Shown here: one piece after another, positions 1 through 11,545 of the stretch
How positions within the stretch are numbered: position 1 is the stretch's first letter
How the letters are laid out: each line of letters begins with the position of its first letter
From: Utricularia gibba
Lineage: Eukaryota; Streptophyta; Magnoliopsida; Lamiales; Lentibulariaceae
Length of the DNA: 64,000 nt
Reading direction: 5' to 3'
Assembly (NCBI GenBank): GCA_002189035.1
Contig: NEEC01000002.1
Location: forward strand, 4,921,001 to 4,985,000
Made by a program: the position numbers and the translations under genes
Notes under the pieces: model-generated
What the model was told of the DNA's origin: nothing
What the model saw: the letters and a program-made list of their open reading frames with translations, nothing else
The model's database searches: none

Positions 1-474
1 ATTACCAAACGTACCCTTTTATTTGCCCTCAGAAACAAATGCATCTTGTGAAGATTAGTCATAAAAATTTCTCCAACTCAAATCAAATCTCATCACTCAA
101 GTTTGGAAGTGATAAGAAACATATAAGATCAACAACCTAATCATTTCTCTCCATCACCAATAGAGATGGGTCTGGGTTGAACCCATACAAGTTCGGGCCC
201 AACCAGATGAGATTCTGGGTTTTATTGTTTACATGACTCATGGAATTGTTTTTCATACTCAACCCGATCAGATTGGACCAGATAGGTTTTGATATAGCCC
301 AAACCGAGTTTTACGGGTTTTTTATTTTTTTATTATTTGATTTTTTTATAAATTAGTTCAAAAGAAAATTAATATAATTTGATAATTTTAATACTTGTAA
401 GCATTAGTCAAAACAAAACAAACCAACCAATTTAAGATTGTAGTCTTCACACTTATTTTATAGGACTCATTTAG

Positions 475-890
475 TAATTTTGTAATTTTTTAAGATTGAA
501 TTTTGTATTTTTTTTTTAAAAGCATCATTTAGTTATTGAAAAATTGAAAGCAACACCTATGTATTAGAGGATTTCATAGGACTTTCACAAGAAAATGATA
601 TAAAATAATTTCATATTAACACCATCTGTGTAATATTTAATTTGGTAGGATTCCGTTGGACTTTCATAAAAAAATGTAACACCTATGCATTAAAAGTTAT
701 GCATAACCTACGTTCATGTGTTAGGCTCCTACCAAATTAAATATTATCTAGGTGACATTAAGATAAAATTGTTCTATATAATTTTTTGTGAAAGTCCTAT
801 AAAATCCTCTAATGCATAGTTCTTGCTTCCAATTTCTTACTAACTAAATGATGTTTTTTAAAAATTACAAAATTCAAAATAAAAAACAAT
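475..890. repeat. Foldback (inverted-repeat) element, MITE-like
   Basis: Two long arms, about 475-655 and 715-890, are imperfect reverse complements around a short loop. The left arm carries a block around AAGCATCATTTAGTTA, then a stretch on aggactttcac, then TAATATTTAATTTGGTAGGA. The right arm carries the same blocks in reverse order and orientation (TCCTACCAAATTAAATATTA, gtgaaagtcct, TAACTAAATGATG). No coding capacity is seen. A third partial copy of one arm lies at about 955-1075. This looks like a non-autonomous DNA element; the superfamily cannot be assigned because clean termini and a target duplication were not found. Confidence 0.6.
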
Positions 891-1329
891 AATCTGAATT
901 AAAAAAAAGGGAACAATAATATTTATTTCTTTCTTGTAAAATTGACATATTTCATATTATTTTGTTGGATTCCTATCAAATTATTTTTTTAATAGGTAGC
1001 ATTAATATAAAATTAGTTATCATTTTTTATAAAACTATCTTACAAAATCGTCTAATATACAGGTAATGCATCCAATTTTAATAAAAAATAGAAGAAATCC
1101 ATTAAACCTGGTCTCGGTTCAATTTATTTTTTCCAGATGGCCAGTTTGTAAAAAAGCAAACATAAACATAAAACAAGAAAAAAATGAATGAATTCTAAAC
1201 ACGCCCTTAGTGTGTATAGCTTCAACTCAAGGATTTTAAGTGCTTGTTAGCATAAAGTAGTCTTGAGTATCTAGGACACCGAGTAAGTCGAATGGGATTT
1301 ATGCCGGGTTTTTTACTTTTTTTACGCAC

Positions 1330-1825
1330 TGTTATTTACTGATATTTGAAAAGTATCTACTATGTATTACGATGTGAGAGAATTAATCATCTTTTTGAAT
1401 TTATATTAAATAAAAATCATATAAATTCTTTTTATCTACATAGATTTTGATATGAATTTTAATTTTATTTTCTATTTATTTGATTAGATAAATTTTATAA
1501 ACGAGATGAAAATATTCGTTTATACTAAATATATGATAATTAAATGTAAAAATAGTTATAAACCTTTAAAATATAACTAATTTATCTATTTGATTTTTAA
1601 ATAGAAAAAATATTTTTAAAAAAATAATCGAAAATGATATATCGTGAAGTTTTATAACTATATTACACTTAATTATCACATATTTAATGTAAAATCAATA
1701 TTTTTCATCTCGCTTATCAAATTTATCTAATAAAATAAATAGAAACTAAAATTAAAATCCATATACAATTACTTTTCACACATAGTCACATACAGTAGGT
1801 ACTTGAAAATAACAATGAAAAACAA
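1330..1825. repeat. Second foldback element, AT-rich
   Basis: The segments 1330-1575 and 1640-1825 are imperfect inverted copies. Both carry TCTATTTATTT, then AGATAAATTT, then CGAGATGAAAA, then a TGATAATTAA block, in mirrored order. It abuts the gypsy pol scrap that starts near 1858, so it may have inserted into that relic. It has no coding potential. It is different in sequence from the foldback element at 475-890. Confidence 0.6.
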
Positions 1826-1857
1826 TGGATAGAAAAATAAATAACTCGATTTATGCC

Positions 1858-1971
1858 AATGATAGAAAGGTGGAGGCCATTATTAATTTGGAGAAGCCGA
1901 GTACTTTACATGGGATAAGAAGATTTCTTGGTCTAGCTAGTTATTACAGGGGGTTCATACCTAAAATTTCT
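1858..1971 (+). pseudogene. Ty3/gypsy pol fragment (reverse transcriptase/RNase H junction)
   Basis: About 38 codons read KVEAIINLEKPSTLHGIRRF and then a FLGLASYYRGFI block. In Ty3/gypsy polyproteins this is the conserved segment just after the RT palm (usual form FLGLxGYYRRFI). Nothing else of the element is recognisable on either side; the frame stops at 2008-2010. This is a short dead scrap, and the plus orientation is clear. Confidence 0.75.
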
Positions 1972-2379
1972 TATCAAATATACTATTACAAATTATGCTT
2001 GAAATTTTAAATTTACATGATTATTATTAATTTAACACCATTAAAAAATATAAATTTTAAAACAAAAATCCAAATGACACCCCTTGTATTGAATCATAAT
2101 TACATCAATTGTTCTCCTTTGTCGATTCTCAAAGTTTTGATGAAAAATTTAAATTCCTTTTTTTACAAGAGACGAACATTTTAAGGTCATATAAAATTTG
2201 AAATTTTCATCCGGAAACTGAAAAGTTTTATATTTTAATTGCTAAAAGTAGGAAAAATACATTTTTCTACTACTAGTCATGGGATTAATTGACCCATATG
2301 TCTAATACTACTAGTAGGAAAAATACATTTGCACTTGGATCAAATAATTCAAATACTATAACTTATATGTCTATACTAC

Positions 2380-3134
2380 TAATGCCATATTCTTGAGCCA
2401 AATCTTTCAACATATGAAGCATGACATTCTTTGACTTCTCCTGATGTCTCTGATAGATAGGTTTTAATATGCAGATGATTAGAGATCATCTCAACCATCA
2501 TAAACATACCTGTGATAAGCGTCGCACTTTTTTTTATCTTGCAATAATAAACCAATTTCTTTAGAAGTTTGCAGCTTTGGATCATTTCCCAATTTCACAA
2601 GTACAAGTAAAAATTGCGTCAAATCGATATATAATTCACTTTTACTTGTCATATGATTTGCACAGCCTGATCAATGTGCTAGATGTTGTCATTGTCTCTA
2701 TTTTGAGTATCATTATTTGCCATCTGCATCTTACCATTGGAAGTCTTAGATTCTAAGTCAACATACGGTATCAAAAGTAACTGTTCCTCATCATTTTGCT
2801 CTAAGATGAGATCATTGAACAAAAGGGATATCAACAAAGTGTTTTTCCGTGGCCTCCTTGATAGCCTGTCACTTGTCTTGCACATAATTTTTTCCATATA
2901 ACTATTGCTATGAATTGAATTCTTCACCTTCAAGTTCTTAAGTTGCTTCTCACTTAGTTCCTTCTATTGACCTGAGCCTGAGGTGATGGTGGCACCAACA
3001 GGATATTGTGGACTTGCAATTTTGATAATATCCCAATACTCCTTGGATTTAAGGAAATTCTATAAAAGCATATCAAACTTCGAAAATGTTGCTTGAATGA
3101 ACCAGTTTCCATTGCTCTTCTATGCCATCTTTTT
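2380..3134 (-). pseudogene. Ty1/copia gag remnant
   Basis: Read on the minus strand just downstream of a tRNA-iMet-type primer-binding site (3135-3146), a broken frame gives NFLKSKEYWDIIK and later SEKQLKNLKVKN. These match the N-terminal copia gag region, where FLRSKEYW and KLKDLKAKNYL blocks are usual. Several stops and frame changes interrupt it, and the gag breaks up before 2380. The LTR expected at coordinates above 3150 is not obvious. This is one of several independent copia relics in the window. Confidence 0.6.
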
Positions 3135-3146
3135 GCTTTGATACCA
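3135..3146 (-). other. Retrotransposon primer-binding site (tRNA-iMet type)
   Basis: The minus strand reads TGGTATCAAAGC, one or two changes from the usual plant copia primer-binding site TGGTATCAGAGC. It lies directly upstream of the gag relic in the same orientation, which supports both calls. Confidence 0.65.
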
Positions 3147-3539
3147 AATGTGAACAAAGATATGAGCAAAATTAAAAAAAAAAAAACAATGTTGATATCA
3201 ATTGAAATAGTCAAAACGCTAACCGCATCGTCGTCAGTTTTTATGAAATTACCAAAAAGGTCCTTTGGTTAGTTCTGTACATTTTTTTGGTTATGGAAGA
3301 TAATGATTGAAGATAAGGAAAATATGTCGCATTTATTTTCAAAATAATTAATTTATATTATTTGTTTTTTATGCAATAAAATTTAGTTTTCTTTTAGGTT
3401 TAACAGTTTTTAAGTTTTCATTTTGAAAAATTATTGAAGAATTTGTCACATAAAATAAAAATTCATGATACTAGTGAGTCATTTTAAGTTGATGATTCAA
3501 ATAACCAGATTCACATTATTATTCCGGCTTCTGTTCCTG

Positions 3540-4260
3540 CGAAGCGCAACGGCTATTATTAAAAGTCGCCACCGCGCACCCTCCCGAGACCGCGCAATGG
3601 TGGCGCTCAGTCAGCGGCCCCCGTGGACGCTGAGCCTCCGATTTCGGGCGAGCTCTAGAAATTACGGGTTCAGAATCAATGTCTCCAGAATTGTCCCAGT
3701 CTACGAACTTCTCCGCTTCTCAATTCACCTTAAACTCCGCTCGATTCTCCTGGAAATCAAGTACGAGCCCGAATCCTCCTTCTCAAACCCCGCTCCTTCT
3801 TTAAAGATCTGGATCCTAAACTTGCTCAACAAATTCCGCTTCAAAAACAGTCAATGGAAACGCTCGTCTGCGCGCGCGGTGAAAAAGGTCCCGATTTCAT
3901 TCATGATTTGTGCTGTGTTTCTGTCTCCACCTCCCTCATTTTCTTTCTCGAATCCTTCTGTAGTTGAATCCCACTTCCCTCCGTGGAAGAAGAAGGAGAA
4001 GAAGAAGCATTTGTGAATTGTTGCGACACTGGATTCGCTCCTGGGGTTGGGGTTTCGCAGCGATGGGGTGTGTGATATTCATGGCGGTGGCGGTGAAAAT
4101 ATTGTGGAAGTACAGTGGGCTTATCGTTTTACTGAGGTGTATTTTACCATATGCCGGTGGTTATATTGATCTCATGAGATGGAGAATCAGGTATATTAAA
4201 TCATCCTCTAATATTATCAATTTGTATGTCTCACGTTTTTTTAACTTTTTAATTTCATTA
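3540..4260 (+). other. GC-rich island, possible 5' exon(s) of an unidentified gene or captured fragment
   Basis: GC content rises sharply above the AT-rich surroundings between about 3540 and 4150. An open frame of 183 codons runs 3465-4016, with a possible internal start at 3598, but its product matches nothing I know. Other plus frames hold short protein-like stretches, for example KPRSFFKDLDPKLAQQIPLQ near 3790-3850 and DIHGGGGENIVEVQWAYRF near 4075-4135, the latter followed by a possible donor GAG|GTGTAT. No single reading frame joins them without stops. It lies downstream of and opposite to the PPR gene. It could be a 5' exon, a promoter/leader, or a decayed or transposon-captured gene piece; I cannot choose. 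Confidence 0.3.
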
Positions 4261-4634
4261 TTTTAGTAATTTAACATCAATTACCACTCACTCACGAACT
4301 GAATCAGTCATGTTCATATTTATGTATTAAGAAATTCGAATATATTTGTATTCATTGACTGATCTCAATTATTTAAATAATATACATTAAGGGTAGGCTA
4401 TGCCCGTATTCATTCATATTAGTTTCGAAAGTTAGTTTCAAATTTTGATTATTAAAATATTTATATTTTTAAAATTATATATTAATTAATGTTTGAAATT
4501 GTTCACCATCGTTTGTTTTTGTTGGACAAGAATTTTAAATAAAATTTATGTTTGCACAGAATTCACTAATTGATGAATGAACCTCGTTCACTGTTCAGCA
4601 ACAAGCTATCTATCTGCTCTTTTAAAGAATTCCT

Positions 4635-5870
4635 TCATCGTTGCAGCATCTTAGAAAGTGGTTGCCTTTTGGGCACCACGCCTCGTTTGAGTGCCATTCC
4701 ATGAACAATGGAAGCTTCCAAAGATCTTCCCTGAACATTCAGTTCATTGATCAACGCATTGAAAGGAATGCCACGAGCTTTTCTTTGCGGATGCATAAGC
4801 ATCAGAACTGTCAATGCCTTGTCGACCTGTCCAACACTGCAAAGCCCATGAATGGTAATGTTGAAAGTGAATGTCTTTGGTGAGTATCCCATCTCAATCA
4901 TCTCCATCAAAGTTCCAAAAACTGAATCCATTTCTCTGCCCCTCCAGAAGGCTTCCACCAGCAGATTGTATGCACAAGGGTAGATGGGGTAGCCACTAGC
5001 CTTCATTTCGTCAAGCAAGCAATAAACGTCTTTCAGCAGCTCCTTCTGCTGCCTGGACGTCCTGCATAACCCTCTCATCAAACTGTTCATCAACCGCTCA
5101 TCCAGAGGAAAACCGTCTCCGATCATCTCCTGGTAGACCTGATGAGCAGGTTGTGCTTTTCCACACTTCAACAAACCATGAATCATCGTGCTGTAGGTGA
5201 TGTGATCCGGCTTGCACTTTGCGGTCGCCATACGCCTCAGTACGCCGAATCCCAACATAGGCCGGCCTTGCTTGAAGTACCCGTTGAGCAGGGTGTTGAA
5301 GGTTGCGGCATTGGGCCACAACCCCATTTCCAGAGCTTCATCCAGTAACTCCAGCGCTTCGATTGTTCTACCTACTTTGCAGAGGCCATTCATCATGGCG
5401 TTGTAAGTGCAAATATCTGGTCTCAAGTTTGATTTCGCTATGCTCCTCATCAATTCTTTCGCATTCTCCACCTTCCCAACATAGCATAACCCCTTCAACA
5501 AACAGTTGTAGACGCTGATCGTAGGCTCATATCCTCTGCTGCGCATTGCATCGAACACATGGAAGGCGTCATTAACTCTTCCATTCTCACAGAAGGAGCT
5601 CACAGTTTTCTGAAACGTAGCAAAATCAGGGTCGAAGCCAGTCTCCACCATCCGATGGAGAAGTTTTTCTGCTTCTATAGGATCATTCATCTTGCAGTAG
5701 CGATTCAGTAAAAACGAACGCTGTGGAATGGAGCCGCCGCCGAATCGCGCGGAGGGATTGAGTTTTTTCATCGTAATTAAGGATGCCGGGAAAAAAAAGT
5801 TGCGTCGCTCAGTGGAGCTTCCAGTGGAAAGGAAACCAGTATTGAGCGGCGGGGCACCGAGCAGGGGCAT
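4635..5870 (-). CDS. P-class pentatricopeptide-repeat (PPR) protein
   Basis: A single uninterrupted exon of 411 codons. After an N-terminal stretch rich in Arg/Ser/Phe and poor in acidic residues (residues 1-50, plausible organelle transit peptide), tandem 35-residue PPR motifs run from about residue 51 to 400. Typical blocks are YNCLLKGLCYVGKVENAKEL, CTYNAMMNGLCKVGRTIEAL and FNTLLNGYFKQGR. About nine to ten repeats are visible, one with a short insertion near 270-295. There is no E, E+ or DYW tail, so this is a P-class protein; family members bind organellar RNA and act in processing, stability or translation. The start is the first ATG after an in-frame TAG about 42 bases upstream, and the stop TGA is at 4635-4637. 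It looks intact and intron-less, as is normal for PPR genes. The target RNA and exact orthologue are unknown. Confidence 0.9.
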   Translation of the reverse strand: MPLLGAPPLNTGFLSTGSSTERRNFFFPASLITMKKLNPSARFGGGSIPQRSFLLNRYCKMNDPIEAEKLLHRMVETGFDPDFATFQKTVSSFCENGRVNDAFHVFDAMRSRGYEPTISVYNCLLKGLCYVGKVENAKELMRSIAKSNLRPDICTYNAMMNGLCKVGRTIEALELLDEALEMGLWPNAATFNTLLNGYFKQGRPMLGFGVLRRMATAKCKPDHITYSTMIHGLLKCGKAQPAHQVYQEMIGDGFPLDERLMNSLMRGLCRTSRQQKELLKDVYCLLDEMKASGYPIYPCAYNLLVEAFWRGREMDSVFGTLMEMIEMGYSPKTFTFNITIHGLCSVGQVDKALTVLMLMHPQRKARGIPFNALINELNVQGRSLEASIVHGMALKRGVVPKRQPLSKMLQR

Positions 5871-6181
5871 AGGGAAGCCGGGTGAACGAGTATCTGGGCG
5901 GCTCCGGGTCTACAAATTTCCTGCAGTCGTTACTCGTTAGGTTTTCTTTTATTACATTTTCTAGCAATTCCATTGAAATAACTTAACTCAACGGTGGTTG
6001 CATTATGAATGAGATCTTGGGAAATTCCTGAAATTCTAACATTCAAAGTAAGATTTAAAGTCTTTATTTTGATAATACGAAGTGTAAATTGTTTCATTTT
6101 TTATAAATATCTCATTTCTCTTGATTTCAATGGATGTTATTGAATCTTCCAAGTTTACTAAATCTTTCTTGAAATAATCTC

Positions 6182-6411
6182 TTAACAGCATATTTGGTAA
6201 TTAGTATAGTTAAAGAAGGTTTTATAAAGTAGGACTTGTTAAAACCAAATATACATATTTAATTAAAACCATCTCTTTCCTTATCTTTTATTTAAAGCCA
6301 TTTTTTGATTTAAAATAAAACGAATTTTATATAAAAAATTATTACCAAACAAAATTTATCAAAATTAAAACAACAGTAAAGTCATCCAAAACCTCTACCA
6401 AACATGTCCTA
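6182..6411. mobile_element. Tourist/Harbinger-like MITE
   Basis: The left end reads TTAACAGCATATTTGGTA and the right end, read inward, TTAGGACATGTTTGGTAG. These are imperfect terminal inverted repeats, each bordered by TTA, the target preferred by PIF/Harbinger elements. The 230-bp interior is AT-rich and non-coding. It lies in the promoter-side flank of the PPR gene. Confidence 0.5.
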
Positions 6412-6699
6412 AGTTTTATGTAATTTGCACATGTCTCAAGCTTTACCTTTTCCTCAATTTCCTACCTGTAGGATCCAGCAATCTAGAGAACAATGCTCAA
6501 GATGATCTCAATGTGTTCTTCAGGGAACACACATCCCCCAATCCATCATACTTTGTTCTTCATATGCTCAAGTAAACATCGGCCATGATATTAGATATCC
6601 GGATACTTCAATAAGGCAATAACAAAAAGGTGGAAGGAATGGGTCTACATACTATTTCTCATGCATGGAGTGAGTCAGAGGAAACCATCTATGTTTTGT

Positions 6700-7100
6700 G
6701 GGATTAAACAAACAAAATATTTAGAAACATTATTCTTTCTACCCTTACTAATTCTCTCATTGACATCTATATAAGCTACATAGATTTGAAGAAGATATGG
6801 AAATCGATGATAGAGAAGTACATTGTTGAAGATGCAGTAATATAGAAGTTAGCTTATTCCAAATTTTGTCACTGGGAAAATGGTGGAAGAAAACGATACT
6901 CATGAACAAGTGAATGAGCATGTTCAACTATCAAAAATATTAAACAACAAAAACATCAAACTGCCTAATGAGTTTCAACTGGAGGGTTTAATGTGCTTAT
7001 CATAAGTGCATTGGAGATGTCAGATACATGCCTATATCTTGGACCAAACTCAACTCAAATAGGAATATTACAAATGAATACATTTTTGAAATAGCAAGAC
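6700..7100 (+). pseudogene. Decayed copia gag segment
   Basis: A broken plus-strand frame around 6725-6870 reads IFRNIILSTLTNSLIDIYIS followed by DLKKIWKSMIEKYIVEDAVI. This matches the UBN2-type copia gag pattern (…LWxxLExKYxxEDAxxKK). Stops occur immediately after. Weaker homology may extend back to about 6480. No protease, integrase or LTR is attached, and it runs into the MULE relic at 7147. Confidence 0.5.
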
Positions 7101-7146
7101 TACTTTCAGAAGAAGATGTCACAATTAAGGTGAAAGTTTTTAGGAA

Positions 7147-7609
7147 ATTGATTAAGAGGGATACATGATTTACAACACTATATTACCAAGTATGGCATGG
7201 TATATGAAAAGCATTCGAACTTATATACACTACATGAGAGATTTCAATGACTTCACTACTTCCCTTCCTACAAAAAGTTCAGACAGAATGTCCCAGAATT
7301 GTTGTCATCTATAAACAAAAAGAAACCAATATTTCCAATGTTAAGACACTCAAGTACGTATTTTGAACTTTTAGATCATGTATTCATATTTGTCAATGTA
7401 CTCGACCCAAGATCATAGTAGACGAAACATATCTTTACTCAAAATTTATTTATAAGTTATTGATTATTGTAACTATAGATTCTTGTGACCTTCTTTTACC
7501 TCTTACATTTGCAATAATAGATTGCCAAAATAACAAATCTTGGTTTTGGCTTATTGGATTGAGTTCATTATGTTGTTGTCGAATGAGGAGCATGCCTTAT
7601 CTCAAATAG
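7147..7609 (+). pseudogene. Mutator-like (MULE) transposase fragment
   Basis: One plus frame, broken by TGA codons, carries the MURA-type catalytic region. A segment VQTECPRIVVIYKQKETNIS is followed by TFRSCIHI, then VDETYLYSKFIYKLLIIVTI and LPLTFAIIDCQNNKSWFWLI. The usual family pattern is VDGTHLYGKYKGxLLxAxxxDxNxxxxPLAFAIVxxExxxSWxWFL. The first catalytic Asp is the GAC at 7421-7423. The fragment ends in a TAG at 7607-7609; the zinc finger and terminal inverted repeats were not found. It is dead. Confidence 0.75.
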
Positions 7610-8139
7610 GTGGAGTTGGATTCAAAAAGCATCATTTCAAGTGTTACCTTTTAGACACTAATATGGTGGATGTCATTATCATTGCATACAACATCTGTAT
7701 TCCAATCTTTTCACTCATTTTCTAATGAAGTATTCAGAGAGAAATTTAATTAGACATTATATCCTACATCCATTGAAAAATATATGGTTAGAATTCAAAG
7801 ATCAATTACACAACTTGTAAGTATTTGAATTAATTACCTCGATAAATATTTTAATTTCTTATTGTATATTTTATTTATTAAATTCACATAGTATATTTAT
7901 ATAAATTTTTACTCCTTTTTAGGTATGATATATTGATAATGAATCATTTCAAACGATTAAATCTAATATTAAAAGAAGCTAAACATCTTACTTTAATGGC
8001 ATTAGTACATCTATTATTATATATTATAAAAAAATATATAATTTATCTATATTTAAAAAATTTACTAGTTAATACATACATGCTACGTATACTAGATGTA
8101 AACGATAGATAAGAGAAGACAATCAATCTATGATGTAAA

Positions 8140-8460
8140 CACATGAATTCTTTCTTCGCATTATCTGCTCCTCGGTTTCGGATTCGATTTCCGTATCCGA
8201 GGGGTATTCCGGAATCAAGGGTTGTTTTTCCGCTCGTGGTGCGGTTTCAGGTTTCCCCTCTTGGGCGTTAGAATTCAACCCGAAGGTGCCCTAAAGTCGG
8301 AGAGGATTTCCAACAGAAGGGCCTTCAGATCTCTGACACATATCGATCTGTCGACAGGCATTATCCCATCATGACCCCTTTTTGGCAGCCTTTCAAAAAC
8401 CGATAATCCTCAGCCGATTTATACCCCATCACCATGATTCTTGAGTAAAAGATTGCACGC
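8140..8460 (+). other. GC-rich island, possible captured gene fragment
   Basis: Composition changes abruptly from AT-rich DNA to balanced, codon-like sequence. A start at about 8143 opens a 43-codon frame rich in Arg, Phe and Pro (MNSFFALSAPRFRIRFPYPR and onward). A second frame continues with LGVRIQPEGALKSERISNRR and on to SLTHIDLSTG. Joining them needs a frame change. The Arg/Ser-rich start resembles an organelle transit peptide, but I do not recognise the protein. It lies between a MULE relic and a hAT relic, a usual setting for captured gene pieces. Confidence 0.3.
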
Positions 8461-8874
8461 TATCCATTCTTTATTTTACTAATTCTTCAATGCTGGTTTT
8501 GTTCTTGCAATTTTGTGTAAATGATATCTAGAATCAATGCATTTTTCTGTTTCTTATGCTGAATATTTGAATTAGTGAAAATTGCATAGTTCAGATTTAT
8601 TTAGATTATGGTTTCTATTTTGATAATTTTTTCTAGTTGGGGTTTCTATAGCTGATGTCTCTACCTTAAGGTTTTCTACTCACTATAGTTTAAATTTTAC
8701 ATAAATACTAAGTGTATGCAATTTACTCTTCTTTAGTGGCTTGAGCTTAATTTATGTGCAAAATAAATGGAAATGATAGGTAGCATTACTAATGATCCTC
8801 CAGAATGTCAATCAACTACTCTATCATAAACTAGTAATAGATCTGAAATGGGATGGAAATACACAAGAGTGCAA

Positions 8875-10330
8875 AAGGTTAATAAAAAAATATATCAATT
8901 TATTGTAATTTTTGTGACAAGAAATTTGAAGGAGGTGGGATTTATCAAGTCAAACTACATCTTGCTTTTATCAAAGAACAAACTATTGAATGTCTAAAGG
9001 TTCCTTAGGATGTAAAATAAGACATTTCTAAAGCTCTAAGTTCAGAATCATCTAGGAGCAATAAAATAAAAATTGATGAGAAACCAAACTCTTTCTATCA
9101 TCTTCATATTTTAGATATGAATTTTGAGGAAATTAGAGTTAGAAGTGTTCAAAGCAACAAAAAAAGAATGAAGCAAAGTACAATAAAGAAATTCATTGTA
9201 GAGTAAGATTCAATAACAACAAAAAAAGTGTTTATTGCAAAGTTCTTTTATGATACATGTATTTTTTAAAATATTTGTAGATACAAGAGTTTTATAAAAA
9301 TCTTAGTTACAGAGTCAAAATTAGGAGATACTTTAGAGGTTCTATCGAATTGAGAGATATGTATTTCTTTATTGAAGCATGTCAAAAGGGAATTAATGTT
9401 TTGGATAAATGGTTTAAAAAATAGTTGGGCTGAAAGTGGTACTTATGTGATGGCTAATGGTTGAATTGATATGAGCTCAAGATCTCTATTGAATTTTCTT
9501 ATATATAGTTCTAATGGAAATCTATTTTACGAGTCTATTGATTTGCCTTCAGAGATTAAGGATACGAAAACATTGTTGTTGTTATTTGTAGAAGTGATTG
9601 AGTAGATTGAACAAAAAAACGTGGTTCAAGTTATTATTGATAATGCAAGCAATTACAGTAAAGCAAGTAGATTGCTTGAATTGCACTAGGTTGACACACT
9701 CTTTTAGTTTCTTTGTTGTAACACATTATGTCAACTTAATGTTGATAAATATTGGATTATTGCCGAGCAGTAAATTACTTGTTGAAAGAGCAACTAGTGT
9801 TTCTAGATTCATTTATAATCATGGTTATTGGCTTATATGTTTACGTAAAATAGAAAGTTGGAGAGAAATAATCATACCATCGGGAACCCAATTCAGAACA
9901 TATTCATTGCTCTCTCTAGCCCCATTGCTCATCGAGATGATCTTCAAGCTCTTAGGTTGAATACAAAATTTTCAGACTCAGTTTTGGGAAATGATAGAAA
10001 AAGCTGAGAGTTTAAAGATATTTTTAGAAATACAAGCTTTTGGAATGATTGTGAAGTTGTAATTACAATCTGAAGCCTCTTATGAAGTTTCTAAGACTTG
10101 TGGATATGGAAAACATGGAAAAAATGAAATTTGTTTATAGTGACATGTAAAAGTTTCTTGAAACAATAAAAATAATTTGTGATTACACTGAAAAGGTATA
10201 TGGTGCATTTACGAAAATCATTACTAGACATTAGGATGATAAATATAGAAAAAAAAAATCATCACTAGACATTCAATAGCAATCTTGCATCAACACTCTA
10301 AAAAATGAACGAAATCAAAATTTGACTCAA
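8875..10330 (+). pseudogene. hAT transposase relic with BED zinc finger
   Basis: Plus-strand frames broken by many stops follow plant hAT domain order. First comes a BED finger, CNFCDKKFEGGGIYQVKLHL, with ECLKVP after it (8896-9015). Then a DUF659-like part: degraded DGW near 9440, then FYESIDLPSEIKDTKTLL, then VVQVIIDNASNYSKASRLLE (9620-9680). Then a stretch matching ALxSxIAHRDDLQALR near 9910-9955. The usual family forms are VVQVITDNASNYVAAGRLL and FIALQSILAHRDALR. A further 300 bases hold decayed sequence similar to the post-core region. No terminal inverted repeats were found. It is unrelated by position to the hAT at 50186-55072. Confidence 0.75.
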
Positions 10331-10335
10331 TTGTA

Positions 10336-10480
10336 AACAGTAGTTGGGATCTTGTGGACTTATCAAATAAATCAAAATCCATCAATAAAAACAGCAAGTG
10401 GGTTTTGAAAAAAAGAAATACCTACCTGATGGAAGTTTTGATAAATATGAAATGAAATTAAAAATAATAGACTTTATTCA
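10336..10480 (+). pseudogene. Copia reverse-transcriptase scrap
   Basis: The frame reads NSSWDLVDLSNKSKSINKNS and then KWVLKKRN. It matches the start of the copia RT domain (NxTWELVDLPxGKKPIGCKWVFKxK). It frameshifts after about 40 codons, and the following 80 bases hold only hints of the ARLVAKGF region. The rest of the element is gone. Confidence 0.65.
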
Positions 10481-10559
10481 GAAGAAAAATATAAACAATT
10501 CTGATATAGGTTTATTACCATTAGGTTATTAATGTATATGGATACTCTATTTAAGTGGC

Positions 10560-11545
10560 TATCTCAAGAAAGTTGGAGGACGTACCGTTTTTTTTCAAAT
10601 GGGAATGAAAAGTAAGATCACCATGACGCTGCATACCATTTCAAACCCATACGATGCCTCCTCTGATGTTTCTTAGACAATAGCCCCTACATCTTCTGAC
10701 AAATGCATGCTCCTGCTGGCCCTTGAAGATTTGCAATGTCAAGTTACCACACTGTTGTCCAAACAAGACACCCTACTCACCTCCATGCCACATTATCACT
10801 AAGGTATCCTCCTACATGCTTAATGATAAAGACATCCTCAAAATTAAGTGTGGAGGAGGAGTTATTCTCTATCCAACAAACTATTTGTTCGTTTTAGTAT
10901 TCAGACAATTTGTCGTATTTTTCTTTCATTCGTTTTTTATTTCTCCTAGTTATTGAGTCCACCTCATGCTTCTTGAGTTAAAAGACATCCATGTTTAGGT
11001 ATACCATATGACTGACCCATGATTAGAGTGCTTAGACATATCTTATTACTAGGAAACCTTCTAATTTTTTTCTTACTAGGAATTTCTTGCTTTTATGATA
11101 TGCATTAGGGAGGAGACTTGTTTAGGATTACTGTCAATTTTTTTTTTCCATTCAAGGTCTAATGGTACCTCATGTTAAAAAAGGAGGAGGATGTCGAAGG
11201 TAAGAATCGTCTAGCGAAATTGTGGGATGACCCAACTTTCCTTATGAACCATGAATGAGGCTTCATAATCTAGGCAGTTGTTTCTCAAAGCGGGTGTGCT
11301 TCAAAAGAAAAGAGTGAAAAAAAAGAGAGGATTAAGTCACATGGCCTATGATTCTTAAAAATAAGAGAGTGATTCTGAATTGTCCTTTCCCTGACTTCAT
11401 CGTTTCAGATTGCTTTAATTTAATTGGAAGAGTCTGGATGGAAAAAGAAGGTGGTACATACATTAAGAAAAGAATAAGTTACCTTAATCATGTCGTGCAT
11501 TACATACTGCTATAGCTATGGATTGTCATTTTGTTTAAATGTGGA
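10560..11545. other. Gene-free repeat-derived stretch
   Basis: I see no gene. Short open frames (for example 10723-10956) have no recognisable product. Purine-rich and T-rich tracts, and phrases such as GTGGAGGAGGA, are typical of non-coding interiors of gypsy elements, but no domain could be named. Confidence 0.4.

Noticed and set aside
162-1150. A hAT-type element starting TAGAGATGGGTCTGGG at 172
   Set aside because: A matching right terminus and 8-bp duplication could not be found; the foldback element inside blurs the picture.
4641-5940. Plus-strand frames opposite the PPR gene
   Set aside because: Antisense shadows of a clearly coding, repeat-rich PPR exon.
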